Source: CAYFUR01 sp964346275 (GTDB lineage Bacteria > Sumerlaeota > Sumerlaeia > SLMS01). From it: a stretch of DNA of 64,000 bases. The DNA is taken from assembly GCA_964346275.1 (NCBI GenBank), contig CAYFUR010000003.1, positions 1 to 64,000 on the forward strand, in the 5' to 3' direction. This document shows, piece after piece, positions 43,547 through 53,251 of this stretch. The position numbers and the translations under genes were made by a program. Each line of letters begins with the position of its first letter. Within the stretch, counting starts at the first letter, position 1. Under the pieces are notes generated by a model, which saw nothing but the letters and a program-made list of their open reading frames with translations, ran no database searches and was not told the DNA's origin.

Positions 43547-44394
43547 TCACGGTTTGATTGCTCCCCCGGCAAACAGGCAGCAGAACGGCACGGCAATCCC
43601 CGCGGGCCGGGAGCATTTGAATTTCAGCCTCGCAAGCTCTGCATTGCCGCTGATCGGGCTGCCATCTTCTCCTCTTTCACCAGTCACCATGACCAGTCCA
43701 TCATCGATTTCTTCGACTTCGATATCCCAGTCAGCGGTATCCAGGCCGGATATCACATCGCGAAAGCGGCCACACTCCTCATCGTAGGAAACGACGAATT
43801 CAAAACTTTCCAGTCCGCTCGCGTTTCGTGTTTCCACGGGGACCAGCGTTTTCTGGCCGCAGCCGGCATACACGGGCAGGGCAACGACCTCGAAGGCATC
43901 ACCGGAAGTCTCTGCCGCGTCGCGCGAGACGGCCTGGCCCGCACAGGTCAGAGTGGTTCCTTGAGGGGTCGCGTCCGCAATCCCTCGACCCAAGGAGACA
44001 AACTCGATATTGGATTCGCAGGGGCAGCCATCGGCGCATCGCATTTCGAGGATGACCAAGTCGCGAGTTCCGATGACCGGAGAGCCATCCTCGCCGCGGG
44101 TGCCGGTAATATCCACGATTCCATATTCGCGCGGGGTCGCCGTGATTTCCCAACCATTGGTCGCTTCGGATTNNNNNNNNNNNNNNNNNNNNNNNNNNNN
44201 NNNNNNNNNNNNNNNNNNNNNNNNNNNNNNNNNNNNNNNNNNNNNNNNNNNNNNNNNNNNNNNNNNNNNNNNGGCGCCAATCGGCCATCAGAAGATTGGG
44301 CGGCCAGATCCGAAACGGCCAGGATAGAAATAATGAGGAGAAAATGCAGAGAAAAGCGAAATGGCAAATTACTCATGTGGCGGGAGTTCGCCAT
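43547..44394 (-). CDS. secreted protein with cohesin-like domains, split by a gap
   Basis: Start ATG 44394 with AAGGAG 6 nt upstream, the best ribosome site in this operon. The signal peptide (NLPFRFSLHFLLIISILAV ending LAAQ) is followed by SSDGRL and then the gap. The other side carries a cohesin-like domain (FVVSYDEECGRFRDV, GERGEDGSPISGNAEL) and an earlier partial copy (GTRGEDGSPVIG, MRCADGCPC), ending in a hydrophobic GIAVPFCCLFAGGAI. It is a paralogue of the downstream protein without its FecR-like part and poly-Asp tail. The frame differs across the gap because the N count is arbitrary. It stops 20 nt before the next gene begins. Confidence 0.72.
44173..44272. other. assembly gap, 100 N
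   Basis: Exactly 100 N within the first cohesin-like gene. Part of its N-terminal domain is missing, perhaps because paralogous cohesin modules disturbed the assembly. Confidence 0.98.
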
Positions 44395-44589
44395 GAAACT
44401 CTCCTTGCCTGGGATGCCAGGCGCTTGAATCTTGACCGAGTCACGAGAGTCTTTCACCCGCACGAATTCGGTCAGGTTTTCCCTTAAATCAAGGGGAGGA
44501 ATCCTGAGTCCGGGATAAAGTCGAGGATCAATAGCTTGCTGTCAACCCAGAAAAGAAATGATATTTCAAAACAAAATCCGGGAAAGTTG

Positions 44590-45873
44590 ATGAGGCGCTT
44601 TTCTACCTTTCTTGCTGCATTCTCAGCACTTTTTGTTCTCATCTGGCTCGTGGGAATTTGGCGGGAATTTTTAAATCGCGGCGAATGGAGAGAATTCGTC
44701 CAATCGGGCTCGGCAAGGGGACTGGCCGACGCAGAAAAGGCAGCCTCCCGGCCAGAAAACCTCCTGCGGCTGGCTTCCATCTACGAGCGCAATGCTTTTC
44801 CACCCGACTACCAGTCGGCGGCCCAGCTTGCGAACAGGGCGATTCTTGAAGAGCCGCTGAACTCCAGCGCATGGATTCGCCTTGCACGCTATCGGCTCTT
44901 CCAGGGCGAGCAAGAATCCGGGCTCGCTGCTCTCGAGCGGTCCGGCGAACTGGATCCCGGTTATCCCGTGGAACGCCTCCATGCGATTCGGCTCTGGCAA
45001 CTGGCCGGCAAACCTCGAGTGGCGGCGGTGGAGGCTCGGCGATTGGCTTCCCTTGGGCCGTTGCTGACCATCGAGGCGATCGAGGAACTCCAGCGCATCG
45101 GGCTGCCTCCCCTCGAGATCTCGACGACCCTGGAGTTGGAGAAAAGTCCTCCGGAAGAGTATGCTCTCTATCTCGACACTCTCCTCCAGGGAACGCCGGC
45201 GGCAAAAGCAGAACTGATGGACCAGCTCCCCGACCGATTTTACAAGAGCAAGGAGTTCCGGCGCGAAGCCGCTCCCCTGGCGGCGCGGCCCATTTTGCCC
45301 GGTGCAGCGGCTCGCATCTGGAAATTCCAGGGAGCGGAGCCAGTCGATGGATGCGGGAGCAGCTCGGATACGCCTTTGCTGGCAAAGAATCTCAATTTAG
45401 GCGATCCAGCGTTCAGCGCCCCCTTCTTTTTCGGCTGGCAGAAACCGAGAGAGGTAGGATGGGTGCAAGCGGGATGGATCAATCAGGAGGATGAAGAGTC
45501 AGGCCGGATACGGCTCACTTTTTATCCCGCGTCGAAGGAAGTGTCTTCCTCCTACCGGTGGCTCTGCTATCGGCTCTTCATTCCAGCGGAAACTCCCCTC
45601 TCCGTTGGGATGAAGATCGAGAGGGATCCCTCTCGCAACTCCTCCTATCGCCTTTTTGCCATCGCGGGCCGCGATCTGGAACTCAGGGGCTCGTTCCTGG
45701 AAGATGAAGTGGCCGGAGTTGGAGAGCTGGCGCTGGACATTCCCGAGTTGCAAAAGGCGGCCCTTGTGGAAATCACCCTCGAACGCCGCATCGACACGGG
45801 TTCCGCCAGCAATCAGCAGGAGGACATTTATATTGGACCAATGAGTTTTCACTGCGGGAAAGAGGTCGATTGA
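44590..45873 (+). CDS. membrane-anchored TPR-like protein of the polysaccharide cluster
   Basis: 427 residues. One N-terminal membrane helix (about 6-24; FLAAFSALFVLIWLVGI), then a helical TPR-like region (about 50-240; PENLLRLASIYERNAFPPDY, LARYRLFQGEQESGLAAL) and a beta-rich C-terminal domain (about 260-425; WVQAGWINQEDEESGRIRL). Its stop overlaps the start of the ligase gene (TGATG), so they are co-translated. TPR proteins next to O-antigen-ligase-type proteins are common in exopolysaccharide clusters, where they organise polymerisation; the role here is inferred from position. Confidence 0.75.
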   Translation: MRRFSTFLAAFSALFVLIWLVGIWREFLNRGEWREFVQSGSARGLADAEKAASRPENLLRLASIYERNAFPPDYQSAAQLANRAILEEPLNSSAWIRLARYRLFQGEQESGLAALERSGELDPGYPVERLHAIRLWQLAGKPRVAAVEARRLASLGPLLTIEAIEELQRIGLPPLEISTTLELEKSPPEEYALYLDTLLQGTPAAKAELMDQLPDRFYKSKEFRREAAPLAARPILPGAAARIWKFQGAEPVDGCGSSSDTPLLAKNLNLGDPAFSAPFFFGWQKPREVGWVQAGWINQEDEESGRIRLTFYPASKEVSSSYRWLCYRLFIPAETPLSVGMKIERDPSRNSSYRLFAIAGRDLELRGSFLEDEVAGVGELALDIPELQKAALVEITLERRIDTGSASNQQEDIYIGPMSFHCGKEVD

Positions 45874-47324
45874 TGGTGGAGCCCCTCTCCTTTTCCCGGC
45901 GCGGCCGCATGGGCGGCATCCTGGTTCTTGTCTGCCTTATGGCTGTCTATATACTGGGATTTCTGAATCGCGGATTCGCGGAGCACGATGCCGCCCGGAC
46001 CCTCGCCTGGACTCTTTGCGGAATCCTTGGCATTTACGGCGCGGTGAACTGGAGCCGCTCAGGATTTCGCCGACCGCGCATTGGGCCTCACGGCCGAATC
46101 CTGCTCCTGATGGTTGTCGCGGCCCTGGTACTCGGGCTTCAGATCGTCCCCCTCAATCGACCGCTCGTGACAGGCCTTTCGCCCCAATGGCGGGAAACGA
46201 TGACTACGCTGGAGAGTGCCGGCGCTTCTCTGCCAGACAAGATTCCGTTCGCTCTGGCGCCGGACAAGGCAGAGCGCTCCCTTTCCCAACTCTTCGCCGC
46301 GCTGCTTTTCTTCGCGGGTGTGTCTGTCTTTACGCTGAGGAGAAGCGGGGCCATCTGGCTGCTCGGCATTGTGGCCGCCGCTTCAGTCTTCGAAGGCTTG
46401 CTCGGCATTATCAATTATGGCCTTGGCGGAGGGGGACGGGTATCCGCAGCGATCTATAATCCAAACCACCACGCCACGATGGTGCTCATGGGGATACCAG
46501 CTGCGATCACGCTGGCATTAAAGTATCGCGCGTTTCGTATTCAGCGCCGGCGCGATAGCGGGCCAGCCCTTTTCCTCGGCGGCCTCGTGTTGCTGGCACT
46601 CGTCGGTTCACTGGCCGCACTTTCCCGCGGCGCGCTCATTTCGGGCCTGATGGTCCTCGGGGGCTGGGGCGCCCTGGAAGCATGGGGATTGGGAAGATTA
46701 CAAAGATTGGGAAAGGCGCCACCGCGCCTGACCCCGGAACAGAAATGGGCCACCGGGCTTTTGACTGGTGCGTTTCTGTTGCTCATAGTTTCCGCTTCGC
46801 TGATCGAAGGATACACGGGGCGATTTGTTGCTCCCGAGGGCCAGGTCACCCGGGGAGACCTGGCGCGGGCGGCCTGGGCCGGCTTCCAGGAAAGCCACTA
46901 TCTGGGCGTCGGGTTAGGAGCGACAGAGTTTCTTATCAATCAGAATGCCGATTGGGCTACGACGACCAACGCGGTTTGGGCTCACAATGATTATCTGCAA
47001 ATTCTCGTGGAAGTGGGGCTGCCCGGCCTGCTGATCTGCCTGCCATTCCTTCTCTTGGCTCTCGCGGGCTTGCGAGGCCCCATACGCGGGCTCCTCTCTC
47101 ACAGTCACTGGAACCAGAACATGGCGGCGCGGTCCGCGGCGGCGGGTGTCTTGATCGCCCTGATCCACGCGGCGGTGGATTTCCATCTTCGGATTCCGCT
47201 GATCGGCTTTCAATTCCTCATTCTCCTTTCATTGGCTTGCTGCGCGGCGAAGCGCAGAAGGACAGAGGACGAAACGTCAGGAAAAACAGTGAAATCGGTT
47301 GACGGAAGCACCTCGCCCTATTAA
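45873..47324 (+). CDS. O-antigen ligase/polymerase-like membrane protein
   Basis: 483 residues, Wzy_C superfamily. About ten to twelve membrane helices and a large periplasmic loop containing LNRPLVTGLSPQWRETM (about 90-135). Family marks: YNPNHHATMVLMGIP near residue 198 and AHNDYLQILVEVGLPGLL near 370. These proteins join or polymerise lipid-linked sugar chains on the periplasmic side of the inner membrane. The start ATG overlaps the previous stop codon. It ends with a 189-bp gap before the ABC exporter genes. Confidence 0.85.
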   Translation: MVEPLSFSRRGRMGGILVLVCLMAVYILGFLNRGFAEHDAARTLAWTLCGILGIYGAVNWSRSGFRRPRIGPHGRILLLMVVAALVLGLQIVPLNRPLVTGLSPQWRETMTTLESAGASLPDKIPFALAPDKAERSLSQLFAALLFFAGVSVFTLRRSGAIWLLGIVAAASVFEGLLGIINYGLGGGGRVSAAIYNPNHHATMVLMGIPAAITLALKYRAFRIQRRRDSGPALFLGGLVLLALVGSLAALSRGALISGLMVLGGWGALEAWGLGRLQRLGKAPPRLTPEQKWATGLLTGAFLLLIVSASLIEGYTGRFVAPEGQVTRGDLARAAWAGFQESHYLGVGLGATEFLINQNADWATTTNAVWAHNDYLQILVEVGLPGLLICLPFLLLALAGLRGPIRGLLSHSHWNQNMAARSAAAGVLIALIHAAVDFHLRIPLIGFQFLILLSLACCAAKRRRTEDETSGKTVKSVDGSTSPY

Positions 47325-47513
47325 CTGGCACGCGGATACAGACAAGGTGGAAGTGGCTCCCCGTTTCTGAACGCGCGTCGCAGCCGTCCGTCTCTGATCT
47401 GGCAGGACTTACCATCGTTCCTCCCTCGGTTGCTCAAGAGAGGATTGGTAAAGTTATGCCCAGACTGACGGCCGTGTGACACATTCCCGCTTTTCCGTAA
47501 TTCCCCTGATATT

Positions 47514-48389
47514 ATGGCTTCCACTCTCTCAAAAGACCTCAAACCTTCCGCGGCCCGAAAACACCGCGTGCTTCGTCCGCGCCGTGGATTAATCCCGATC
47601 GATTTCGAGGAGCTCTGGCGCTATCGCGAGCTTCTCTTTTTTCTGACATGGCGGGATATCCTGGTGCGCTACAAGCAGACGCTCCTCGGCATCTGCTGGG
47701 CCGTGCTCCAGCCTGTGCTGATGATGGTCGTCCTGACCTTTGTTTTCGGGAAGATGGGCAAATTCCCCAGCGAGGGAAAGCCCTATGCCGTGATGACCCT
47801 CGCCGCGCTCCTCCCCTGGCAGTTCTTTTCCAATGCCCTGACGCAAAGCAGCAACTCCGTGGTGAGCGCCGGCAACATGATCCGGAAAGTTTACTTTCCC
47901 CGGCTCTACATCCCCATGAGCGCGATCCTCAGCGGAGTCGTTGATTTTCTCATCGCGATTGGGATTCTGTTCGCCCTCATGATTTACTTCGATGTCCCCT
48001 TCCGGCCGCACCTCCTGATGCTTCCGGCCTTCTTCCTGGTGGCCCTCCTGGCATCCTTTGGGGTGGGCTTGTGGTTCGGGGCATTGAATGTGAAATATCG
48101 CGATGTCAGACATATCGTGCCCTTTCTCGTCAGAGTAGGAACCTATCTCAGTCCGGTGGGCTTTCAATCCAGAATTGTGCTCGATAATTTCGGCCCGACC
48201 GCACACTTTATATACAGCTTGAATCCCATGGTGGGCGTGATCGATGGATTTCGCTGGGCAGTGCTCGGGCCGGAATTTGAACCTTACTGGCCCGCGTTCC
48301 TGGCAAGCATGGCCATGGTGCTCGTGCTGACCATTTCTGGAATCTATTATTTCCGCGCCTTTGAAAGGACCTTTGCCGACGTCATCTGA
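47514..48389 (+). CDS. ABC-2 permease, Wzm-type polysaccharide exporter subunit
   Basis: 291 residues with six membrane helices (about 55-80, 90-115, 125-150, 160-185, 190-215, 260-285). Family marks: LWRYRELLFFLTWRDILVRYKQTLLG in the N-terminus, LPWQFFSNALTQSSNSVV and NPMVGVIDGFRWAVLG near the end. Wzm proteins export lipid-linked O-antigen or capsule across the inner membrane together with an ATPase. The ATPase gene follows 22 nt later. First gene after the 189-bp intergenic region, so a promoter is expected there although none is clear. Confidence 0.93.
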   Translation: MASTLSKDLKPSAARKHRVLRPRRGLIPIDFEELWRYRELLFFLTWRDILVRYKQTLLGICWAVLQPVLMMVVLTFVFGKMGKFPSEGKPYAVMTLAALLPWQFFSNALTQSSNSVVSAGNMIRKVYFPRLYIPMSAILSGVVDFLIAIGILFALMIYFDVPFRPHLLMLPAFFLVALLASFGVGLWFGALNVKYRDVRHIVPFLVRVGTYLSPVGFQSRIVLDNFGPTAHFIYSLNPMVGVIDGFRWAVLGPEFEPYWPAFLASMAMVLVLTISGIYYFRAFERTFADVI

Positions 48390-48411
48390 CGACTCAGGCG
48401 CCCGCTTTTCT

Positions 48412-49650
48412 ATGAACGAATCCGTCATTTCCGCGCGCGGCCTCTCGAAGAAATTTCGCCTCGGGGCAACTCTGCGCCACAATACCTTGAGAGACAAGAT
48501 AAGCCACACGGTCCGATCCATGGCAAACCGCGCTTCCCGGGAGAAAACCCCGGGGGATTATAGCCGCGGGGGAAACAAAAAAGAGTTCTGGGCCCTGCGG
48601 GATCTTTCTTTCGATATATACGAGGGGGAAGTTGTCGGCATTATCGGCCGGAACGGCGCGGGCAAGTCGACCCTGCTGAAAATCCTCAGTGAGATCACCG
48701 ACCCCACGGAGGGCGAAGTCCACCTGTCCGGGCGCGTCTCGAGTCTGCTTGAGGTGGGAACGGGTTTTCACCCAGAGCTTTCTGGCCGGGAAAATGTCTA
48801 TCTTAATGGCGCGATTCTCGGTATGTCGCGCGCGGAGATTCGGCAAAAATTCGATGAGATCGTTGCCTTTGCCGAAGTAGAGCGTTTCCTGGACACCCCG
48901 GTGAAGCGCTATTCCTCGGGCATGTTTGTTCGCCTCGCCTTCGCCGTGGCGGCACACCTGGAACCGGAGATTCTTCTGGTGGACGAGGTGCTGGCCGTTG
49001 GCGATGTAGGCTTTCAGCGCAAGTGTCTCGGCAAGCTGGAAGAAATCGCCAGCAGCGGACGCACCGTCCTTTTCGTCAGCCACAATATGGGCACCGTGGA
49101 AACCCTGACCCAGCGGGCGATCTGTCTGGAAGAAGGGCGCATCATGGCGGAGGGCGAATCGCGATCGACGATCCGCCGTTATCTGGATTTTATCGAAAGC
49201 TCGGTCCTCTCCGAGGAGCACCAGCACGACAAACTGCTGCGCATCAGGCTCATGCGCGATGGAGAGCCGGCCACCGCTGTTCGCATGGGCGATCCACTGA
49301 CCTTCGAAATCACCTACAATCTCCCTGAAACGCTCCGGAATCCGGTGATCGGCATTGGTATCTGCAACGAGCAAAACGTGCGCGTTTTCAGCCTGAGCAT
49401 GTGGTATGATGGCGAACGAATCACCGAACTGGCCGGACGCGGAACAATCCTTTGTGATGCGGGCGATGTTCCGCTCAACCAGGGCATTTATTTTGTGAAA
49501 CTCGTGCTCACTCAGGACCGGCGGGACATTGACGTTTCCGATCCGGCACTGCGTTTTGAGGTCGTGCCGACTGACGTTTTCGGAAACGGGGTCATCCCGA
49601 CACGCAGCCAGGGCCTGATCTATACATCCGCAAAGTGGACCTTTCATTGA
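48412..49650 (+). CDS. Wzt-type ABC ATPase with C-terminal glycan-binding-like domain
   Basis: 412 residues. ATPase domain (about 1-250) with Walker A GRNGAGKST, signature SSGMFVRLAFAVA, Walker B EILLVDEVLAVGD and the switch His in FVSHNMGTVE. The C-terminal part (about 260-410) is a beta-sandwich as in Wzt proteins that read the chain end before export. ATG 48412; a TTG at 48361 is a weaker choice. It ends 1 nt over the methyltransferase start (TGATG). The Wzm/Wzt pair implies an ABC-dependent export route. Confidence 0.94.
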   Translation: MNESVISARGLSKKFRLGATLRHNTLRDKISHTVRSMANRASREKTPGDYSRGGNKKEFWALRDLSFDIYEGEVVGIIGRNGAGKSTLLKILSEITDPTEGEVHLSGRVSSLLEVGTGFHPELSGRENVYLNGAILGMSRAEIRQKFDEIVAFAEVERFLDTPVKRYSSGMFVRLAFAVAAHLEPEILLVDEVLAVGDVGFQRKCLGKLEEIASSGRTVLFVSHNMGTVETLTQRAICLEEGRIMAEGESRSTIRRYLDFIESSVLSEEHQHDKLLRIRLMRDGEPATAVRMGDPLTFEITYNLPETLRNPVIGIGICNEQNVRVFSLSMWYDGERITELAGRGTILCDAGDVPLNQGIYFVKLVLTQDRRDIDVSDPALRFEVVPTDVFGNGVIPTRSQGLIYTSAKWTFH

Positions 49651-50339
49651 TGAAGGCTTTGCTGAAGGCCCAGGTGCGCCAGGAAAACGCAAGAGGCGAA
49701 TGGTCTCAATCTTATCGCGAAACCCTGAGAATTCGGGAAATCTATCCGCATATATGGGACATCCCCCTTTCTCGCGGACTTCAAACGATTCTTCAGAACC
49801 ACCTGGCCAATCAATCAGGTCCGTTGCTCGACTTCGGCGCTTCCGAAACCTCTCAAGTCCGGGCTCATTTGCAAGGCTTGGCCCCGGAGATGAATTACTT
49901 CAGCATGGATATTGATCGGCAAACGCGCCAGGATTATTACTCCTGGGATGAAATCGATCGAGAATTCTCTACCATCCTCAGCTCTGAAGTCATCGAACAC
50001 ATGAGCTATACAGATGTCGTGGGCTTTCTTTCGAATGCGCAGGAATCCCTGGCCCCGGGCGGTCTGCTGATTCTGACAACTCCCAACATTTTCCATCCCA
50101 CCCGCTTTCTTCAGGACCCCACCCATCAGACTCCCTGGAATTACGATCACCTGGGTGGCGAGTTGCTTGTTGCGGGGTTCGACCTCCTGGCATTCTATCG
50201 CTTTGGAGCACCGAATGCCCCGCGGCATTTGAGAGGAAAGTTTTCTCAATTCTTCATGGGCAAGGTCCGAAAAAACCTGGGTCTGGACAACGCAAAGAGC
50301 ATTTGCTGTGTCGCCAGAAAACCACAGCAGGCGGTCTGA
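49650..50339 (+). CDS. SAM-dependent methyltransferase, class I
   Basis: 229 residues. S-adenosylmethionine-binding core: LLDFGASETSQVRAHL (motif I variant, GxGxG replaced by FGAS), YFSMDIDRQTRQD (motif II), EFSTILSSEVIEHM (the catalytic-like EVIEHM) and PGGLLILTTPN. These are the marks of methyltransf_11-type enzymes. It starts inside the Wzt stop codon. In this context it could cap or modify the sugar chain, but the target is unknown. The gap to the next gene is 11 nt. Confidence 0.85.
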   Translation: MKALLKAQVRQENARGEWSQSYRETLRIREIYPHIWDIPLSRGLQTILQNHLANQSGPLLDFGASETSQVRAHLQGLAPEMNYFSMDIDRQTRQDYYSWDEIDREFSTILSSEVIEHMSYTDVVGFLSNAQESLAPGGLLILTTPNIFHPTRFLQDPTHQTPWNYDHLGGELLVAGFDLLAFYRFGAPNAPRHLRGKFSQFFMGKVRKNLGLDNAKSICCVARKPQQAV

Positions 50340-50350
50340 ATCGTTCGATT

Positions 50351-51430
50351 ATGACTGGTCTTTTGAAAAAAGCCTATTGGACTTGGAAGTCAGCCTCACT
50401 TTCTCGCGCACAAACACGCTCCCACTTCCTGGATTTTCCGGACCCTTCGCCAAAACACCGCATCGGATGGGTGCTCGCGGGAAATGAGTGGCTCGGAAGT
50501 GCCCGGGTGAAGGGGTTCCTGATCGACGAATCTTTGCAGCAGGCCGAGGAAAACTTTGTGAGCAGGATACTTTACCACCCCTCAGATGGGGACTATCTCC
50601 ACTCCGCACTGGAATGGAAACCGGAACACTGGAGGCCCTTTCTGCAACGGCTCGATGTCCTTTGTTTCCAAACCCGGAGTGGCTATACAGAGCAGCTCCT
50701 GGAAGATTGCCGGGCGCATGGTGTGAAGACAGTGTTTTCTATCAGTGATCTCCAGATCCACAAAGTGCCGGAAAGTGTTTTTAGATTAAGCGATGCCGTC
50801 GTGACTTCATCCCCGTTCCTGCGCGACCAGCTCCTGCCCTATCACTCGCAGGTTTTCGTTATCGACGATCCTCTCGAGGTCCCCGCGGGCATGCATCGAG
50901 TCGAACATGATCGCCGCAACCAGCCACAGGTTGTCTGGTTCGGCCATCCTGGCCATTGGAACCACGTCGAGTTTCTTAAAGATGCTCTGCGGTCGCCAAT
51001 GCTAAATGGATATACGCTCAAAACGATTTCCCGGCACCCGGAAGCCTCTGTCCAGTGGCATCCGAAGACTGTCTGGCACGAGCTCCAGGACGGGGATATT
51101 GCCGTCATTCCCTGTGATCTGGACCAAAATGGAAAAGCGAAGTCGAGCAATCGCCTGACGGCACTCATGAAACTGGGCTATCCCGTCGTTGCAACGCCCA
51201 TCCCCGCCTATCAGCCTTATATACAACATGGAGAAAACGGATACTTTGCCACGGACCGGGAAAGCTGGATCCAGAGTCTGGCGCGCCTCGCCGATCAGAG
51301 TTTGAGACAGGAAATCGGCAAAGCGGCCCGAGAAACGGAGGCTTTGCGAGAAGTGGAACTGGCCTCTGTCCGGCGGAGATGGGAAAAGCTTTTCAACCGT
51401 CTTCTCGAGGATCACTGCGACACCCGATGA
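50351..51430 (+). CDS. glycosyltransferase-like protein (GT-B fold)
   Basis: 359 residues. N-terminal part with HRIGWVLAGNEWLGSARVKGF and a C-terminal GT4-like core: VVWFGHPGHWNHVEFLKDAL, KSSNRLTALMKLGYPVVATPIPAY and IQHGENGYFA. No clear acceptor motif. The first part up to residue 60 is basic and may bind the membrane. It is translated with the next gene through an ATGA overlap. The donor sugar is not predictable. Confidence 0.72.
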   Translation: MTGLLKKAYWTWKSASLSRAQTRSHFLDFPDPSPKHRIGWVLAGNEWLGSARVKGFLIDESLQQAEENFVSRILYHPSDGDYLHSALEWKPEHWRPFLQRLDVLCFQTRSGYTEQLLEDCRAHGVKTVFSISDLQIHKVPESVFRLSDAVVTSSPFLRDQLLPYHSQVFVIDDPLEVPAGMHRVEHDRRNQPQVVWFGHPGHWNHVEFLKDALRSPMLNGYTLKTISRHPEASVQWHPKTVWHELQDGDIAVIPCDLDQNGKAKSSNRLTALMKLGYPVVATPIPAYQPYIQHGENGYFATDRESWIQSLARLADQSLRQEIGKAARETEALREVELASVRRRWEKLFNRLLEDHCDTR

Positions 51431-52191
51431 TACTTGTCTATCACCATGTCTCTCCTCTTGCTTCTGTGCCCGCCCCCGAGGAACGGGAACACAACGAGGG
51501 ATGGGAATACACGATCGCGCCGGAAGCCTTCCGCAATCAGCTCCAACTTCTTCGGAAAAGGGGCTTTCGATTCATCTCGCTCGATCATCTGGCAAGCCTT
51601 CTTCTCCAAGGCGAAAACGAACCCGCCGACACGATCGTGGTGACTTTCGATGATGGGTGGATAGACAACTGGAACCACGCATGGCCCATCCTGAAAGAGC
51701 TCGAAATACCGGCAACGTTTTTCGTCACGACCGAACATCTCCGTAAAGGCGCCATGGTCGAAGGCAAAAAGATGGGACCGAAAGCGCTGCTCAAGCTGGC
51801 GGAATCCGGCATGACCATTGGCGCCCATACGCGCACCCATGCGGATGTTTCCCGCGTTGCGAAAGAGATCGCCCGGGATGAGATCGCCGGAAGCCGGGAG
51901 GACCTGGCGAACGTGCTGGGAGAACCGCCCCGCTTCTTCGCTTATCCAGGCGGAGCTTTTAATCGCCCGGCCGCGGACCTTGTTGGCGAGGCTGGCTATA
52001 CAGCGGCCTGTTCCGTCGTCGGAGGTGGCCGTAACACACCGGGCGACCGATATTGGCTCTACCGGACGGTGCTGTCCGAGCGGCTGAATACTCTCCGTGA
52101 TCGAATTTTTCTCTCGCCGCTGGCTCGGCCTTTCCTTAGCTCGCGAGCGAAAAGAACGACGGCGGCACTTCTCGGCCAGCGAAATGGCTGA
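51427..52191 (+). CDS. polysaccharide deacetylase (NodB family)
   Basis: 254 residues, carbohydrate esterase family 4. Seen: ILVYHHVSPLA at the start, VVTFDDGWIDNW with the catalytic and metal aspartates (about 77-88), MTIGAHTRTHADVS with the metal histidines (about 136-149), and RFFAYPGGAFN near 178. The enzyme removes N-acetyl groups from sugars. No signal peptide, so it may act in the cytoplasm on intermediates. Coupled to both neighbours by overlaps (ATGA upstream, 8 nt downstream). Confidence 0.9.
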   Translation: MILVYHHVSPLASVPAPEEREHNEGWEYTIAPEAFRNQLQLLRKRGFRFISLDHLASLLLQGENEPADTIVVTFDDGWIDNWNHAWPILKELEIPATFFVTTEHLRKGAMVEGKKMGPKALLKLAESGMTIGAHTRTHADVSRVAKEIARDEIAGSREDLANVLGEPPRFFAYPGGAFNRPAADLVGEAGYTAACSVVGGGRNTPGDRYWLYRTVLSERLNTLRDRIFLSPLARPFLSSRAKRTTAALLGQRNG

Positions 52192-53251
52192 AACCGCCAA
52201 GCCAAAGCTCAGCGTCCTCATGGCCGTCTATAACGGTGAAACGTATTTACGCGAAGCATTGCATGGCCTCCTCGGGCAGTCCTTCGAGGACTTCGAAGTG
52301 ATCGCGGTCGATGATGGGAGCACGGATTCGACGTTTGCTATTCTCGACGAATACGCCGCGCGGGATATCCGCATTCAAGTTGTCCGCAGCGAAAGAAACG
52401 AAGGGCTTGCCAAGGCCCTGAACCGCGGCCTTTCGCATTGCCGGGCAGAGTATGTGGCGCGCGCGGACGCGGACGACATTTCGTTGCCGGAACGGTTCGA
52501 GACACAATTGAACTTCCTGAAAGACAACCCCCAAACCGGGGTCCTGTCGTCCGCTTCTCTATCCATTGATGAACACGGAAAAGAGGGGGGATGGTCCATC
52601 CCTTCCCTGGACCACGATGAGATTCAATTCCGCCTTCTCTGGATGTCTCCGATAAACCACGGTGCCGTTATGTATAGACGCCGTCTTGTGGAAGAGGCTG
52701 GTGGATATCATCCGGATTTCTGGACAGCCCAAGACTACGAGCTTTGGAGCCGCCTCTCCGGAAAGACCCGCTTTGCAAACATCGAACGCCCGCTCATAAA
52801 GTATAGACGCCACTCGGATCAAACAACGGCAACCCGAGGGGATGGGGGCGCCTCCCTGAGCCGGCAAGTCTCGCAACGCCTGCTCCGCGACTACCTTCGC
52901 CGGGAGGTCGGCGAGGAGGAAACCCAACTCATCCGCCAGATGCTCAATGCCTTCGACCCCCTCGAACCCCGTGATTACCGCCCCGCGCTTGAATTATTGA
53001 AAGAATTGATCGAGGAAACAGACCATCGGGGCGACGCTCGCACCAGCCGTCTTGCCCACAGGATTTTCGCGGGCTCGTGTCTCAAGCATTCGGTCATGCT
53101 CAGCTATCGCAATCCCGCGAGGAGCCGCCTGCTTTTCCGGGAGGCGGCGTCTCTTCATCCCCAATTGCTTCTTTCCCGGACTTCCCTGAAGCAGGCGATG
53201 CGCCTCTGTATCCTCGGCCCTTGCCGGCGATTCAAGAGCCCTGTCTCATGA
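52184..53251 (+). CDS. glycosyltransferase family 2
   Basis: 355 residues, GT-A fold. LSVLMAVYNGETYLREAL and AVDDGSTDST mark the donor pocket, RADADDISLPERF holds the metal-binding DxD, and TAQDYELWSRL with the general-base-like Asp follows (about 190). The C-terminal 120 residues are helical. It starts 8 nt inside the deacetylase gene and ends in an ATGA overlap with the next one. Contains two AGA codons in the octamer GTATAGAC (52672, 52801). Confidence 0.9.
   Translation: MAETAKPKLSVLMAVYNGETYLREALHGLLGQSFEDFEVIAVDDGSTDSTFAILDEYAARDIRIQVVRSERNEGLAKALNRGLSHCRAEYVARADADDISLPERFETQLNFLKDNPQTGVLSSASLSIDEHGKEGGWSIPSLDHDEIQFRLLWMSPINHGAVMYRRRLVEEAGGYHPDFWTAQDYELWSRLSGKTRFANIERPLIKYRRHSDQTTATRGDGGASLSRQVSQRLLRDYLRREVGEEETQLIRQMLNAFDPLEPRDYRPALELLKELIEETDHRGDARTSRLAHRIFAGSCLKHSVMLSYRNPARSRLLFREAASLHPQLLLSRTSLKQAMRLCILGPCRRFKSPVS

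Noticed and set aside
47325..47513. JUMPstart/ops element upstream of the Wzm gene
   Set aside because: I looked for the GGCGGTAGCGT core and related sequence and found none. The stretch shows no convincing promoter either.
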